Assembly (NCBI GenBank): GCA_900546345.1 | Contig: URCI01000009.1 | Location: 4,286-68,285 of the forward strand | Direction: 5' to 3' | DNA length: 64,000 bases | Source of the DNA: an uncultured Prevotella sp. | GTDB taxonomy: Bacteria; Bacteroidota; Bacteroidia; Bacteroidales; Bacteroidaceae | In this document: in pieces, positions 37,101 to 46,313 of the stretch | Position numbering within the stretch: the first letter of the stretch is position 1 | Layout of the letters: every line of letters begins with the position of its first letter | Program-made: the position numbers and the translations under genes | The notes under the pieces: generated by a model | What the model was told of the DNA's origin: nothing | The model's database searches: none | What the model saw: only the letters and a program-made list of their open reading frames with translations

Positions 37101-38068
37101 ACGTATGTCGTTCGGTGGTCACCTTGCATCATGGTACGATCGAAGCCCGCAACCGTTCCGATGTGGCTCATGGTGCCTGTTTCACAATGACACTGCCTTT
37201 AGGTAAGGACCATCTGCGTCCTGAAGAGATCGTCGAAAAAACTGCCAAAAAACCAGTCAACGGTGAAGAAAAACCGGCACGGCCCAAACACAATGTTGGT
37301 GTGCTGGTCGTTGATGACGATGTGGAGCTTACACATTATATACAATATGAGTTGGGTGATGAATACCGGGTGACGACCCGTGCCAATGGACGCGAGGCTT
37401 TGAAGGAATTGCTCACGATGTCCTCACGCTATGATATTGTGGTCAGCGATGTCGCTATGCCTGAGATGGACGGCATCACCTTATTGGAACGTATCAAGGA
37501 AAATCCTCATATCTGCGCCTTGCCCGTTGTGTTGCTCTCGTCCAAGACTGCGGTTGCAGACCGTGTCAATGGCTTGCGTCACGGGGCCGATGCCTATTTG
37601 TCCAAACCCTTCGAGATGGAAGAGCTCAGACTCACGATTGACAATCTCATCAACACCATGCGACGTGTGAAAGGGCAGACGGCTACCGATCCACAGATTC
37701 AGAAGATGATTGGACAGGAAGAAGTCAAGGGCAACGACGAGATGCTCATGGAGCGCATCGTCAAATGTGTGCATGACCATCTCTCCGACCCCGACTATAA
37801 TGTAGAGACCTTGGCAGACGAAGTGGGTCTGAGTCGTGCACAGCTCCATCGCAAGATGAAGGAGATGGCCGGTGTGGCTACAGGCAAGTTCATGCGCGAC
37901 ATGCGTATGAAGGAGGCCGTGCACTTGCTCAACTTAGGCACCATCAATATCTCACAGATTGCCTACCGCGTTGGCTTCAACGATCAAAACCACTTCTCGC
38001 AAGTCTTCAAGCGCTACTATGGCGTATCGCCCAAGGAATTCAGAGACGAGCACAAGGAAGAATCGTAG
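34142..38068 (+). CDS. hybrid two-component system sensor-regulator (HTCS)
   Basis: A 1308-residue single-chain sensor and regulator of the PUL type. In order: signal peptide; two seven-bladed propellers of Reg_prop repeats and a Y_Y_Y domain in the periplasm (to about 750); membrane helix at about 766-786; histidine kinase with phospho-acceptor H807 (MHDVRSPLTL), N box NLLSNAFKYT and G boxes DTGIGVG and GTGIGLD; receiver domain with D1103 (VSDVAMPEMDG) and K in LSKPF; and an AraC DNA-binding domain (about 1205-1300). Such proteins bind an oligosaccharide in the periplasm and switch on the adjacent SusC/SusD operon. All catalytic residues look intact. Confidence 0.96.
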   Translation: MRRILLFCFIMFFTVCLPGNVSTCAYASPESFEDSDLMPGGILYTGRQLASSAVKAVCQDRDGFIWIGTDYGLNRFDGYTFSLFRHQHSDPYSVGSNEICALLSDSQVRLWVGTNKDLSRYDMSTNRFVHVSFPKNISPRVSDLIETKNGDIYITTSGYGLFMIPKGSDRIVEATTINRLLRDHITGRLCVDRQGNLWLTGRDNAFYRIMMRKGRAVGVNRWILSQGDVFQFLIDRQGRVLLVMKNALLTYDPHRGRFVDAGYRFTQQMLSAGLSCARESPSGFLYVGTERGLYRVRRDAPPEQVNFVSDRFDLSNAPVHALNFDRNGNLWVRCFRIGMLLLNDRPLPFHTWTFLGQHPAYDVALSSVTSADDGGMWCTAWGNGLFHFNRYGIVTQYIGDVPDANVVYHARDGHYWVARANGLYELNPLTGSLSLVLACNENKGVMCDDGLGTLFFSVMGKGVMSYDTRTKMSRLYRSTNKSPLGHLCNDWVSAMAVDRSQCLWIATTSGVSCLDLRTGSFHPFGWGTLLPGHVVSAVCVTSDDDIVIGTESGLYLYDRPSHRLSLFPGSEMLEDQKICGLQSDMWSDLWVSTPVGLWQYDHRARRFISYGTGYGQITGEYVGNLSFRSADGMIGFGFDGGVTVFYPQTVKKIQIRQGRVRLTGAVIDDLWQLPQDGTIDMYPADHTLTLTFSLLDYCDAAGVIFEYRIKEGPWHANAAGDNTIRFNSLGTGTYPIEVRAVYGGRPLPGVCQITLVVHAPWYASVWAWMVYFLLSCALAYYLWHLYWHRKQHQLDEEKMRFLINAMHDVRSPLTLVVNPLHSLLSIESDPSKRHLLQVIDRNTKRVSQLVNQILDKRKLDKHAMQIHCQETSLVRLIGGTCKLYEYEAQQRGITFTFVHDSDVVAWVDRMNIDKVIGNLLSNAFKYTDDGGTITVVLSSADGKAIIEVEDTGIGVGDKHTAEHLFDRFSQGTNSTNLHIQGTGIGLDVCRSVVTLHHGTIEARNRSDVAHGACFTMTLPLGKDHLRPEEIVEKTAKKPVNGEEKPARPKHNVGVLVVDDDVELTHYIQYELGDEYRVTTRANGREALKELLTMSSRYDIVVSDVAMPEMDGITLLERIKENPHICALPVVLLSSKTAVADRVNGLRHGADAYLSKPFEMEELRLTIDNLINTMRRVKGQTATDPQIQKMIGQEEVKGNDEMLMERIVKCVHDHLSDPDYNVETLADEVGLSRAQLHRKMKEMAGVATGKFMRDMRMKEAVHLLNLGTINISQIAYRVGFNDQNHFSQVFKRYYGVSPKEFRDEHKEES

Positions 38069-38126
38069 GTGCTCATCCTTTTTGTAGCTTGAGCTCACTT
38101 CTATTTTTGTAGGAGACAGCTAATGG

Positions 38127-38164
38127 CGCCCCAAAGCACGGTTTGTCAAATCGGCTTTGGGGCG
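38127..38164 (+). terminator. probable terminator after the hybrid sensor gene
   Basis: Eleven-base perfect arms CGCCCCAAAGC (38127-38137) and GCTTTGGGGCG (38154-38164), 59 nt after the stop. The following bases are only moderately T-rich. The arm core CCCCAAAGC is shared with the pdxT/nifJ terminator. Confidence 0.65.
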
Positions 38165-38351
38165 TTGCTATGTGCGCTCATTTTCATCACTCTTTAGAAT
38201 CAGCTGTCGCTTTTTACCATCCTCAAGTGCTTTTTTTATCTTATGTAACACAAAAATGATACGTTTCATATAAATGAAAATTACATTTCTTGTGCAACAA
38301 ATTTCGTGTGTTGTTGATACTTATTTTACCGAAGAAGAACTTTGGTTTGAC

Positions 38352-38359
38352 TAATTTTG
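38352..38359 (+). promoter_or_regulatory. promoter -7 box of the PUL operon
   Basis: TAATTTTG, a full TAnnTTTG match, 46 nt before the SusC start at 38405. It overlaps the more upstream alternative start at 38357, which is therefore unlikely to be used. Confidence 0.6.
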
Positions 38360-38404
38360 TGCCGAAAAGCTAAATTTATTAAAAACAATCTAATCGTAGA
38401 CCAA

Positions 38405-41400
38405 ATGAAGTATCTAAATCTATTTGCGTTGAAGGCGATGCTGGTAGGCACGATGATGGTCAGCCCAGGACTCACGGTCATGGCACAAAACGGCTCCACG
38501 GTCGTTGGCTCTGTGGTCGACGAGAATGGTGAGCCCGTCATTGGCGCCACTGTGATGCTGAAAGGCCACAAGGGTGTCGCCACGGCAACCGATCTCGACG
38601 GTCATTTCAAGCTGGAGGTACCATCCAAGGGCGGCACGCTCGTATTCTCGTACATCGGAATGCTCAACAAGGAAGCGCGCGTCTCAGGCAAGCCCATGCA
38701 AGTGGTCATGCAGGAAAATGCCCGTCAGCTCAACGACGTCGTTGTCGTGGGTTACGGCCAACAGAAGAAGGCCTCGGTCGTGGGTGCCATCACGCAGACC
38801 GACGCCAAGACGCTCGACCGCTACAGTGGAGTGCCCTCCCTGGGTCAGGCACTGACGGGCAACCTTCCCGGTGTGATCACCTCTTCCTCCACAGGTATGC
38901 CCGGTCAGGAAGACCCGAAGATCATTATCCGCTCGCAGACATCGTGGAACAACAGCGACCCGCTCGTCCTCGTCGATGGTGTGGAGCGCCCGATGAATAC
39001 GGTAGACCTTAGCTCCGTGCAGACCATCTCCGTACTGAAAGATGCTTCGGCTACTGCCGTCTATGGTGTTAAAGGAGCAAACGGCGTCATCCTCATCACC
39101 ACCAAACGTGGTCAGGAAGGTACGGCACGCGTACACGCCAAAGCCAACGCTACGGTGAAAGTGGTATCAAAACTGCCGGAGAAATACGACAGCTACGACA
39201 CCTTCCTCCTATTGAACAATGTAGTGGAGCATGAGCTCGCCATCTCGCCTAATGCTTGGGGCAGCTACACTCCGATGGCAATCATCAATAAATACCGCTA
39301 TCCGGCAAACACCGATGAGTGGGACAGATACCCCAATGTAGACTGGCAGAAAGAGCTGTTCCGCGACTATGCCATGTCGTACAATGCCAGCGTGGATGTC
39401 AGTGGAGGTACGAAAAACGTGAAATATTTCACTGCTGTGGACTTCACACATGAGGGTGACCTCTTTAAGAAGTTCAACAACAACCGTGGTTACCACTCCG
39501 GCTTTGGCTACAACCGCATCAACATGCGTGCCAACCTCGACTTCTCATTGACCCATACCACCAAGTTCTCCGTCAACCTTTTCGGCAGTAATGGCGTCCG
39601 CCACTTCCCATGGGGTCAGGGCAGCGACTCCAATAGCTACTGGTCGTCGGTCTATCACACCGCACCCGATGCCATGCGCCCCGTATACAGTGACGGCACC
39701 TATGGCTTCTATGCTCCCCGCAATGCCGATGCTCTCAACTCTGTCAGATTGCTGGCCACCAGTGGCGACGAAAAGAATACCAACACACAGATTACCACTG
39801 ACTTTATCCTCGACCAGAAGCTCGACTTCATCACACGCGGACTGAGTTTCAACGGGCGCCTGTCGTTCGATAACACCATGATTGAGGTGGGTCGCGGTAT
39901 CAACGACCTCTACCACGATGCACAGGCAAAATGGATCAATCCCGACACCGGTGATGTTACCTGGCAGCAGGATCCCGACTACACCGAGACCGTTAGCTGG
40001 TCGGTCAATGGCGGTAATGTCAACACGGGTGCCACATATCGTAAGCTCTACTATCAATTGCAGCTGAACTATGCCCGCGCTTTCGGCTTGCACAACGTCA
40101 CGGTGATGGGACTGTTCTCACGTGAGGATCGCGCCACAGGCTCTGAGTTCCACCACTATCGTGAGGACTGGGTGTTCCGTACTACATACAACTACGCCAT
40201 GCGCTATTTCTTTGAGTTCAATGGTGCATACAATGGTAGTGAGAAGTTCAACAATGACCACCGCTTCGCTTTCTTCCCCTCACTCTCCGGTGGCTGGATG
40301 CTCAGCGACGAGCCTTTTATGAAGCCTTTGCAAAAATATATCGACATGTTCAAGATTCGCGCTTCGTGGGGTGTCATCGGTGACGACAATGTCGGCGGAC
40401 GCTGGCTCTATAAGGACACCTACTCTTATGGCGGTACCACCAAGATAGGCTCACCGTTGAGCGACTCGCCTTACACCATTTATCGCCAGAGTCAGCTCGG
40501 TAACCCCAATGTGCGTTGGGAGACGGTTGAAAAGCGCAACCTCGGATTCGATTTTGCCTTTCTCAAGGGCTTGGTGGCCGGTAGCTTTGATGTCTTTGCT
40601 GACCGTCGTAAGGATATTCTTATCAGTGGCGGCTCTCGCGCTATTCCCTCCTACTTCGGTATGACAGCCCCGACGGCTAACCTCGGTCGTGTGCACAGTC
40701 ATGGCTGGGAACTTGCTCTGCGCTTCAACAAGGTTTGGAACAGCGATTTCCGTACATGGGGTAACTTCAACATGACGCACGCTGTCAACAAGGTCAAGTT
40801 CAAGGACGATCCAATGCTCCGTGCTCCCTACTTGAAACAGGCTGGCTATTCCATTGGACAGGTAAGAAGCTATATCGACAAAGGATTCATCACCAACTGG
40901 GATGAGCTCTATGGCAGTGCCGAGCGCGAGACCAACAACGGCAACAAACTCGTGGGAGATTATCAGATTGTAGACTTCAACGGCGACGGAAAGATCACCT
41001 CCGACGATGTGGCACCGTACAAATACACGCAATTTCCCCAAAACACCTTCAGCACCACGATTGGAGCGGAATGGAAAGGTCTGAGCATCAGCCTCCAGTT
41101 CTATGGCGTGACCAATGTCACCCGCAACATTCAGTTCCCCACCTTTCAACGTGAGACGCATGCCGCCTTCAAGGAGGGTTCTTACTGGGATGCCGTCACG
41201 GGCAATGGCAAGCTGACCTTGCCACGATGGACCACGACGGTGGACGGCAGTGCGTCCGGTACCCGCTACTACTACGACGGTGCCTTCCTGAGACTGAAGA
41301 ATGCAGAGATCGCCTACACCTTCCGAGGTGCGTGGGTAAGACGGCTCAACATCCGTGCCCTGCGCTTCTATCTCAATGGCGACAACCTGCTGCTGTGGAC

Positions 41401-41497
41401 CAAGATGCCTGACGACCGTGAGAGCAACTTCAGCGGGTGGGATGGAGCCTATCCTACTGTGAGACGTTTCAATCTGGGTATGGACATCACCTTCTAA
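38405..41497 (+). CDS. SusC/RagA TonB-dependent outer membrane transporter 1
   Basis: A 1030-residue SusC-type importer, first gene of the PUL. It has a signal peptide (about 1-26, ending VMAQN), an N-terminal carboxypeptidase-regulatory-like extension (VVGSVVDENGEPVIGATVMLKG...), the SusC box LNDVVVVGYGQQKK, a plug domain (through DASATAVYGVKGANGVILITTKRG), and the barrel ending in phenylalanine (FNLGMDITF). It should pass oligosaccharides captured by its SusD lid into the periplasm. By position it corresponds to the first transporter of the xylan xus locus. The next gene is its SusD partner, 49 nt on. Confidence 0.95.
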   Translation: MKYLNLFALKAMLVGTMMVSPGLTVMAQNGSTVVGSVVDENGEPVIGATVMLKGHKGVATATDLDGHFKLEVPSKGGTLVFSYIGMLNKEARVSGKPMQVVMQENARQLNDVVVVGYGQQKKASVVGAITQTDAKTLDRYSGVPSLGQALTGNLPGVITSSSTGMPGQEDPKIIIRSQTSWNNSDPLVLVDGVERPMNTVDLSSVQTISVLKDASATAVYGVKGANGVILITTKRGQEGTARVHAKANATVKVVSKLPEKYDSYDTFLLLNNVVEHELAISPNAWGSYTPMAIINKYRYPANTDEWDRYPNVDWQKELFRDYAMSYNASVDVSGGTKNVKYFTAVDFTHEGDLFKKFNNNRGYHSGFGYNRINMRANLDFSLTHTTKFSVNLFGSNGVRHFPWGQGSDSNSYWSSVYHTAPDAMRPVYSDGTYGFYAPRNADALNSVRLLATSGDEKNTNTQITTDFILDQKLDFITRGLSFNGRLSFDNTMIEVGRGINDLYHDAQAKWINPDTGDVTWQQDPDYTETVSWSVNGGNVNTGATYRKLYYQLQLNYARAFGLHNVTVMGLFSREDRATGSEFHHYREDWVFRTTYNYAMRYFFEFNGAYNGSEKFNNDHRFAFFPSLSGGWMLSDEPFMKPLQKYIDMFKIRASWGVIGDDNVGGRWLYKDTYSYGGTTKIGSPLSDSPYTIYRQSQLGNPNVRWETVEKRNLGFDFAFLKGLVAGSFDVFADRRKDILISGGSRAIPSYFGMTAPTANLGRVHSHGWELALRFNKVWNSDFRTWGNFNMTHAVNKVKFKDDPMLRAPYLKQAGYSIGQVRSYIDKGFITNWDELYGSAERETNNGNKLVGDYQIVDFNGDGKITSDDVAPYKYTQFPQNTFSTTIGAEWKGLSISLQFYGVTNVTRNIQFPTFQRETHAAFKEGSYWDAVTGNGKLTLPRWTTTVDGSASGTRYYYDGAFLRLKNAEIAYTFRGAWVRRLNIRALRFYLNGDNLLLWTKMPDDRESNFSGWDGAYPTVRRFNLGMDITF

Positions 41498-41499
41498 GC

Positions 41500-41521
41500 C
41501 CTATATATATAATAAGGTGTA
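41500..41521 (+). repeat. 22-bp dispersed repeat, copy 2
   Basis: Identical over 22 bases to 4393-4414. It begins three bases after the SusC stop codon and ends 25 nt before the SusD start, so it forms part of that gene's leader. Confidence 0.8.
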
Positions 41522-41546
41522 TGAAACCTGTTCTAAACACTGAATC

Positions 41547-43424
41547 ATGAAAAAGATACTATATACTGCGATGTTTGCCATGGCGCTGCTGTCCATGACC
41601 ACCTCGTGCAAGGACTACCTCGACAAATCGCCCCTGAGCGATATTTCAGAGGAAGATCCTTATCAGAATTATACTAACTTTCAGGGCTTCACCGAAGAGC
41701 TCTACAACTGCATCCCCATGCTCACACAGTGTGACTATCACAGTTGCTGGAACTTTGGTGAGGATGAATACTGGCAGCCCTCAGAGACCCGCGTCTTTGC
41801 CTATGCCGTGGACCAGGGCAACTATTGGGGATGGAACGAATGCTATTACTCGTTCTTCCATACCGGTGCTCCAGGCACTACGGGTACTGACCGTTTCCAG
41901 AAAGGTCATCTCTGGGGACTGTCATGGTACGGCATCCGCAAGGCCAATGTGGGTCTGGCCAACCTCGGATTGCTGACCAACGCTACCCAGGAAGAGAAAA
42001 ACCTGATTGCCGGTCAGCTCTACTTCTTCCGTGGCTTCTTCCACTTCATGCTCATGCAGTATTGGGGCGGTCTGCCCTATATCGACCAGGTCATTCCGGC
42101 TGATGCTGTGATGCGCTATCCTCGGATGACTTATCAGGAGACTGCCGAAAAGGCTGCTGCTGACTTCCAGAAGGCTGCCGATCTGTTGCCTGTGGACTGG
42201 GACAAGACAACGGTTGGAAAAGCCACTGCAGGAAAGAACAATCTGCGCATCAACAAGATCATGGCTCTCTCGTTCTTAGGCAAGGATCTGCTTTGGGCAG
42301 GATCGCCATTGATGAATAAGGTCAGCACCGGCGACGCTAATTATAATAAGGAGTACTGCCAGCGGGCTGCTGAAGCTTTTGGACAGGTGCTCAAGATCTG
42401 CGATGAGACCGGACGCTATCAGCTGGCCGACTTCAAGGACTATACCGAACTGTTCTATACCTACAACCAAAGCTATAAGCTGCCGGGACTGAAAGAGGCG
42501 ATCTTCTTTGAGAACCCCAACGGCAACTGGCGCTGGAACATGGTCAACGACTTCCGTCCGTCAACGCTCAGTGGCTCGGGTATTAAGGTCTATCCTACGG
42601 CCAACTATGTCGACCTCTTCGGCATGGCTAACGGCAAACCCATCAAAGACCCCACAAAGAAAGACCCTGACAGTGGGTACGACCCGGAGCACCCCTTCAA
42701 GAACCGTGACCCACGCTTCTACAAGGACATCATCTTCGACGGCGAGAAGTGTGTGAAAGACGGCAGCAAGGTAGGCAAGAAGGCTGACAGACAGTACGCC
42801 TCTCTCTACACTGGCGGCACCTACCGCACAGCCACCCCTTCTAAAGACTGCTTCACCGGCTACCTGAATATGAAGTTCACCAGCCAGTACTGTAATGACT
42901 GGGATGGCTACCGCGAGAACAATAACATGGTGCTGAGCCTCATTCGCCTGGCCGATGTCTATCTGATGTATGCCGAAGCCGTTGCCGAAGGCTATGGTTC
43001 AGCTACCGCCACGGCCAAGGACTACACGATGAATGCCGTGACTGCCGTGAACAAAATCCGTGAACGTGCCGGCGTGGGCGACGTGGCCGATGAATACCTC
43101 ACCACACTCGACGGCTTTATGAGCGAGTTGCGGCGCGAGCGTGCCGTGGAGCTTGCTTTCGAAGGCCACCGCTGGACCGACCTGCGCCGCTGGCTGCTCG
43201 TCGACAAAGAGCCCTATACGCTGAAGAAAGCCGTGTACTTCGACCGTGCCAAAGACCAGACCGACGAAGAACGTTACAAGAATCCGGAGAACAACCATGT
43301 CGTCAACCTGCGTGAGGAAGTACTCACTACACGCCACTTCACCGAGAAGCACTATTGGCTGCCCTTCCTCAAAAGCGACGTGCAGATGTATCCCGAATTC
43401 AAGCAAAACCCAGGATGGGAATAA
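41547..43424 (+). CDS. SusD/RagB surface lipoprotein 1
   Basis: A 625-residue SusD-type glycan-binding lipoprotein. The lipobox places the lipidated cysteine at C21 (TTSC), followed by KDYLDKSPLSD, the usual SusD beginning. Helical TPR-like segments (QLYFFRGFFHFMLMQYWGGLPYI) and the C-terminal RRERAVELAFEGHRWTDLRRW segment are typical. It should form the lid of the preceding SusC. It is rich in Trp and Tyr in the first 120 residues, consistent with sugar stacking, but ligand residues cannot be assigned. Confidence 0.95.
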   Translation: MKKILYTAMFAMALLSMTTSCKDYLDKSPLSDISEEDPYQNYTNFQGFTEELYNCIPMLTQCDYHSCWNFGEDEYWQPSETRVFAYAVDQGNYWGWNECYYSFFHTGAPGTTGTDRFQKGHLWGLSWYGIRKANVGLANLGLLTNATQEEKNLIAGQLYFFRGFFHFMLMQYWGGLPYIDQVIPADAVMRYPRMTYQETAEKAAADFQKAADLLPVDWDKTTVGKATAGKNNLRINKIMALSFLGKDLLWAGSPLMNKVSTGDANYNKEYCQRAAEAFGQVLKICDETGRYQLADFKDYTELFYTYNQSYKLPGLKEAIFFENPNGNWRWNMVNDFRPSTLSGSGIKVYPTANYVDLFGMANGKPIKDPTKKDPDSGYDPEHPFKNRDPRFYKDIIFDGEKCVKDGSKVGKKADRQYASLYTGGTYRTATPSKDCFTGYLNMKFTSQYCNDWDGYRENNNMVLSLIRLADVYLMYAEAVAEGYGSATATAKDYTMNAVTAVNKIRERAGVGDVADEYLTTLDGFMSELRRERAVELAFEGHRWTDLRRWLLVDKEPYTLKKAVYFDRAKDQTDEERYKNPENNHVVNLREEVLTTRHFTEKHYWLPFLKSDVQMYPEFKQNPGWE

Positions 43425-43454
43425 ACTTGTGTCTGGCTAACATTAAGAACAACT

Positions 43455-46289
43455 ATGATGAATAATTCCATGAACAACAAGATTCTATATATCGCATTCG
43501 TCCTTGCCATGGCTCCCGCCCTGAGTCGTGCTCAGGCTAAGACGGTCGCTGACAGCACCGCCGCCGGGCAAGTCCATGTGGCTTTTGGCAAGGTCAACAA
43601 GAGCGACCTTCTTGGCGGTGTCAACGAAGTCAATGTGGCTGAACTGCTCAAGAAAGACTACCATGCCTACAGCCTCGACGGCATCAGCACCATGGTAGGT
43701 GGTTATAATGGCAGCATCTGGGGACAGTCGCCCTTAGTGCTCGTCGATGGTGTGCCGCGCGACGCTTCTGAGGTCGACGCCACCGAAGTGGAAACGGTCA
43801 CCGTGCTGAAAGCGGCTTCCGCCGTAGCCCTCTATGGATCACGCGGCAGCAAAGGCGTTGTGCTCATCACCACGAAGCGCGGAAAGGCTCAGCGGCTCAC
43901 CATCGAGGCTCGGGCCAATGCCGGGCTGTATGTGCCCAAGCGCTATCCCCACTATCTCGGCGCGGCTGAGTATATGAGCCTCTACAATGAGGCTTGTGAC
44001 AACGATGGCATAGCCCATCTCTATTCCGATGCTGACATCTACAATACCGCAACAGGTAACAATCCTTACCGCTATCCCGACATGAATCTCTACAGTTCCG
44101 ACTATCTGCGCAAGGCCACCTTCCGCACCGACGCCACTGCTGAGATCACGGGCGGCAACCAGCGCGCCACCTACTATGCCAACTTCGGCATGACCTACAA
44201 CAATGGTCTCATTAAGTATGCAGGACATCACAAAGACGATAACCTCAACTTCCGGGTGCGTGCCAACATCGACATGAACATTACCAACTGGCTCAAGGCT
44301 TTCGCAAATGTCGGCGTGCATATCAATAACGCCTACAACAGCCGCGGAGACTTTTGGGGTGCTGCTGCCAACCTGCGCCCCAACTGGTATTCAGGGCTGC
44401 TGCCGCTGGACATGATGGACATGAACAATGAGAACATCAGCAACCTCGTCTCTACGAGCAACCATCTCATTGACGGCAAGTATCTCTTAGGCGGTAACTC
44501 CGTCAACCAGACCACGCTCTTTGGCGACATGATCGCCGCCGGATATGTCAAAGACAAGAAGCGTAACTTCCTCTTTGATGTCGGACTAAATGCTGACTTG
44601 GGAATGATTACGCCCGGACTGAGCTTCAAGTCGACCTTCAGTGTCGATTACTATGACTATTACTCTGAAGGCTACAAAGAGGAATATGCTGTCTATGAGC
44701 CTGTATGGGCAAATATGAATGGCAAGGACCTGATTGTCGACCTCAAGCAGTATGGCAAGGACAGCCGTTCGGCCAGCGAGTTCGTCGGTTCCAGCACCTA
44801 TTACCAAACCATGGCATTCCGTGGGCAGTTTGACTACAACCGTACGTTTGGAAAACTCCACAACGTTGGTGCTACGCTCATGGGATGGGGCTATCAGCGT
44901 CAGAACAGCAATGACAGCAACCACAGCGGATCGTCGTATCACCGTACTACCAATGTCAACGCCGGATTGCGTGCCACTTACAACTACAACCATCTCTACT
45001 ACGCCGAGTTCGACGGTGCGCTTGTCCATTCTGCCAAACTGGCTCCCGGACACCGCAACGCCTTCTCACCGAGTGCCACGCTCGGTTGGCGCTTCGGTCA
45101 GGAGAAGTGGTTCAAGCGTTCGTTGCCTTTTGTCGATGACGCAAAGATCGACGCTTCCTACAGCGTGCTCAACCAAGACCTCGACATCAGCGACTACTAT
45201 ATGTACAAAGGCTACTACGACAACAAGGGTGGCTGGTACACCTGGGAGGACGGCTCACAGGGTGGTTATTGCAACACCTCGAAGCGTGGTGCCAACACCG
45301 ACCTCGGCTTCGTCAAACGCAAGGAGTGGCGTATCGGCCTCGACGCCTCGCTGTGGAACAGCCTGCTGACCGTTGATGTCAACTACTTCCATCAGCTCAC
45401 CGACGGTCTGCTGACTCAGGGCGCCTCCACCATTTACCCTGCATGGTTCAATGGCAATGGCTCGTTCCTGCCTTACCTCAACTACAACCAGGATCAGCGC
45501 ACCGGCTTTGACTTCACTGTGAAGGCCGACAAGCACTTTGGCAAGCTGGAAGCCATCCTCGGCGTGAGCGGCATGGTGTTCTCCACCAAGGCTAAGAAAC
45601 GCGACGAGGTGTGGAGCGAGAAATATCTCTATCGTCAGGGCCATACGCTCGACGCACAGTGGGGCTATGTCTGTGAAGGATTCTTCAACGACGAGGCCGA
45701 CATTGCGAACCACGCCAAGCAGACCTTTGGCGAGGTGAAGCCCGGTGACCTGAAATATAAGGATCTCAACAACGACGGTGTCATCGACGACAAGGACCAG
45801 ACAGACTTGGGTAAAGCAGGATGGGGTGCCACACCTTTCATCTATGGACTGAACCTTACGCTGAAATACGATCGCTTCACCTTCTATGTCGACGGTACCG
45901 GAAACATGGGTGGCATCGGCTTTAAGAACAGCAGCTACTACTGGCTCAAAGGTACGAGCAAGTATTCTGTTGTGGCCCGCGGACGCTGGACACCGGAGAC
46001 AGCAGCCACTGCGACCTATCCCCGTCTGACCACGAAGGACAACAGCAACAACCTGCGCAACTCCACCTTCTGGCGCAAGAGCACCGACCGCTTCGACCTC
46101 GGACGTGTGCAGCTCACCTATGATCTGCCCGACAACTGGTTCACCGGTAAGGTCGTCAGCGGCATGAGCATCTATGCACTGGCCGAAGGACTCTTCACCA
46201 TCTCCACTGATAAGGAATGGCGTGATACAGCTGTGGGCAGCGCCCCTTACAACAGGTTCTACAATCTCGGTGTGAAGCTTTCGTTTTAA
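43455..46289 (+). CDS. SusC/RagA TonB-dependent transporter 2, lacking the N-terminal extension
   Basis: A 944-residue SusC-like barrel. After a signal peptide (about 1-26, ending SRAQ) it goes almost directly into the plug (SPLVLVDGVPRD, GSRGSKGVVLITTKRG) without the carboxypeptidase-regulatory-like domain seen in the other two SusC proteins here. The barrel ends in phenylalanine (LGVKLSF). This short form is known for the second transporter of tandem PULs, and by position it matches the second SusC of xus loci. How it engages TonB without that extension is unclear. It lies 30 nt after SusD 1. Confidence 0.93.
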   Translation: MMNNSMNNKILYIAFVLAMAPALSRAQAKTVADSTAAGQVHVAFGKVNKSDLLGGVNEVNVAELLKKDYHAYSLDGISTMVGGYNGSIWGQSPLVLVDGVPRDASEVDATEVETVTVLKAASAVALYGSRGSKGVVLITTKRGKAQRLTIEARANAGLYVPKRYPHYLGAAEYMSLYNEACDNDGIAHLYSDADIYNTATGNNPYRYPDMNLYSSDYLRKATFRTDATAEITGGNQRATYYANFGMTYNNGLIKYAGHHKDDNLNFRVRANIDMNITNWLKAFANVGVHINNAYNSRGDFWGAAANLRPNWYSGLLPLDMMDMNNENISNLVSTSNHLIDGKYLLGGNSVNQTTLFGDMIAAGYVKDKKRNFLFDVGLNADLGMITPGLSFKSTFSVDYYDYYSEGYKEEYAVYEPVWANMNGKDLIVDLKQYGKDSRSASEFVGSSTYYQTMAFRGQFDYNRTFGKLHNVGATLMGWGYQRQNSNDSNHSGSSYHRTTNVNAGLRATYNYNHLYYAEFDGALVHSAKLAPGHRNAFSPSATLGWRFGQEKWFKRSLPFVDDAKIDASYSVLNQDLDISDYYMYKGYYDNKGGWYTWEDGSQGGYCNTSKRGANTDLGFVKRKEWRIGLDASLWNSLLTVDVNYFHQLTDGLLTQGASTIYPAWFNGNGSFLPYLNYNQDQRTGFDFTVKADKHFGKLEAILGVSGMVFSTKAKKRDEVWSEKYLYRQGHTLDAQWGYVCEGFFNDEADIANHAKQTFGEVKPGDLKYKDLNNDGVIDDKDQTDLGKAGWGATPFIYGLNLTLKYDRFTFYVDGTGNMGGIGFKNSSYYWLKGTSKYSVVARGRWTPETAATATYPRLTTKDNSNNLRNSTFWRKSTDRFDLGRVQLTYDLPDNWFTGKVVSGMSIYALAEGLFTISTDKEWRDTAVGSAPYNRFYNLGVKLSF

Positions 46290-46313
46290 TCAACCCTCTT
46301 AAGAATAAGCATT

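Larger units (their letters stand above)
38069..38404. other. region between the hybrid sensor gene and the PUL operon
   Basis: A 336-nt region without a gene, holding the hairpin at 38127-38164 and the -7 box at 38352-38359. The AT-rich part from about 38210 to 38350 is the likely site for binding of the sensor's AraC domain, but no repeated operator was recognised. Confidence 0.6.
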
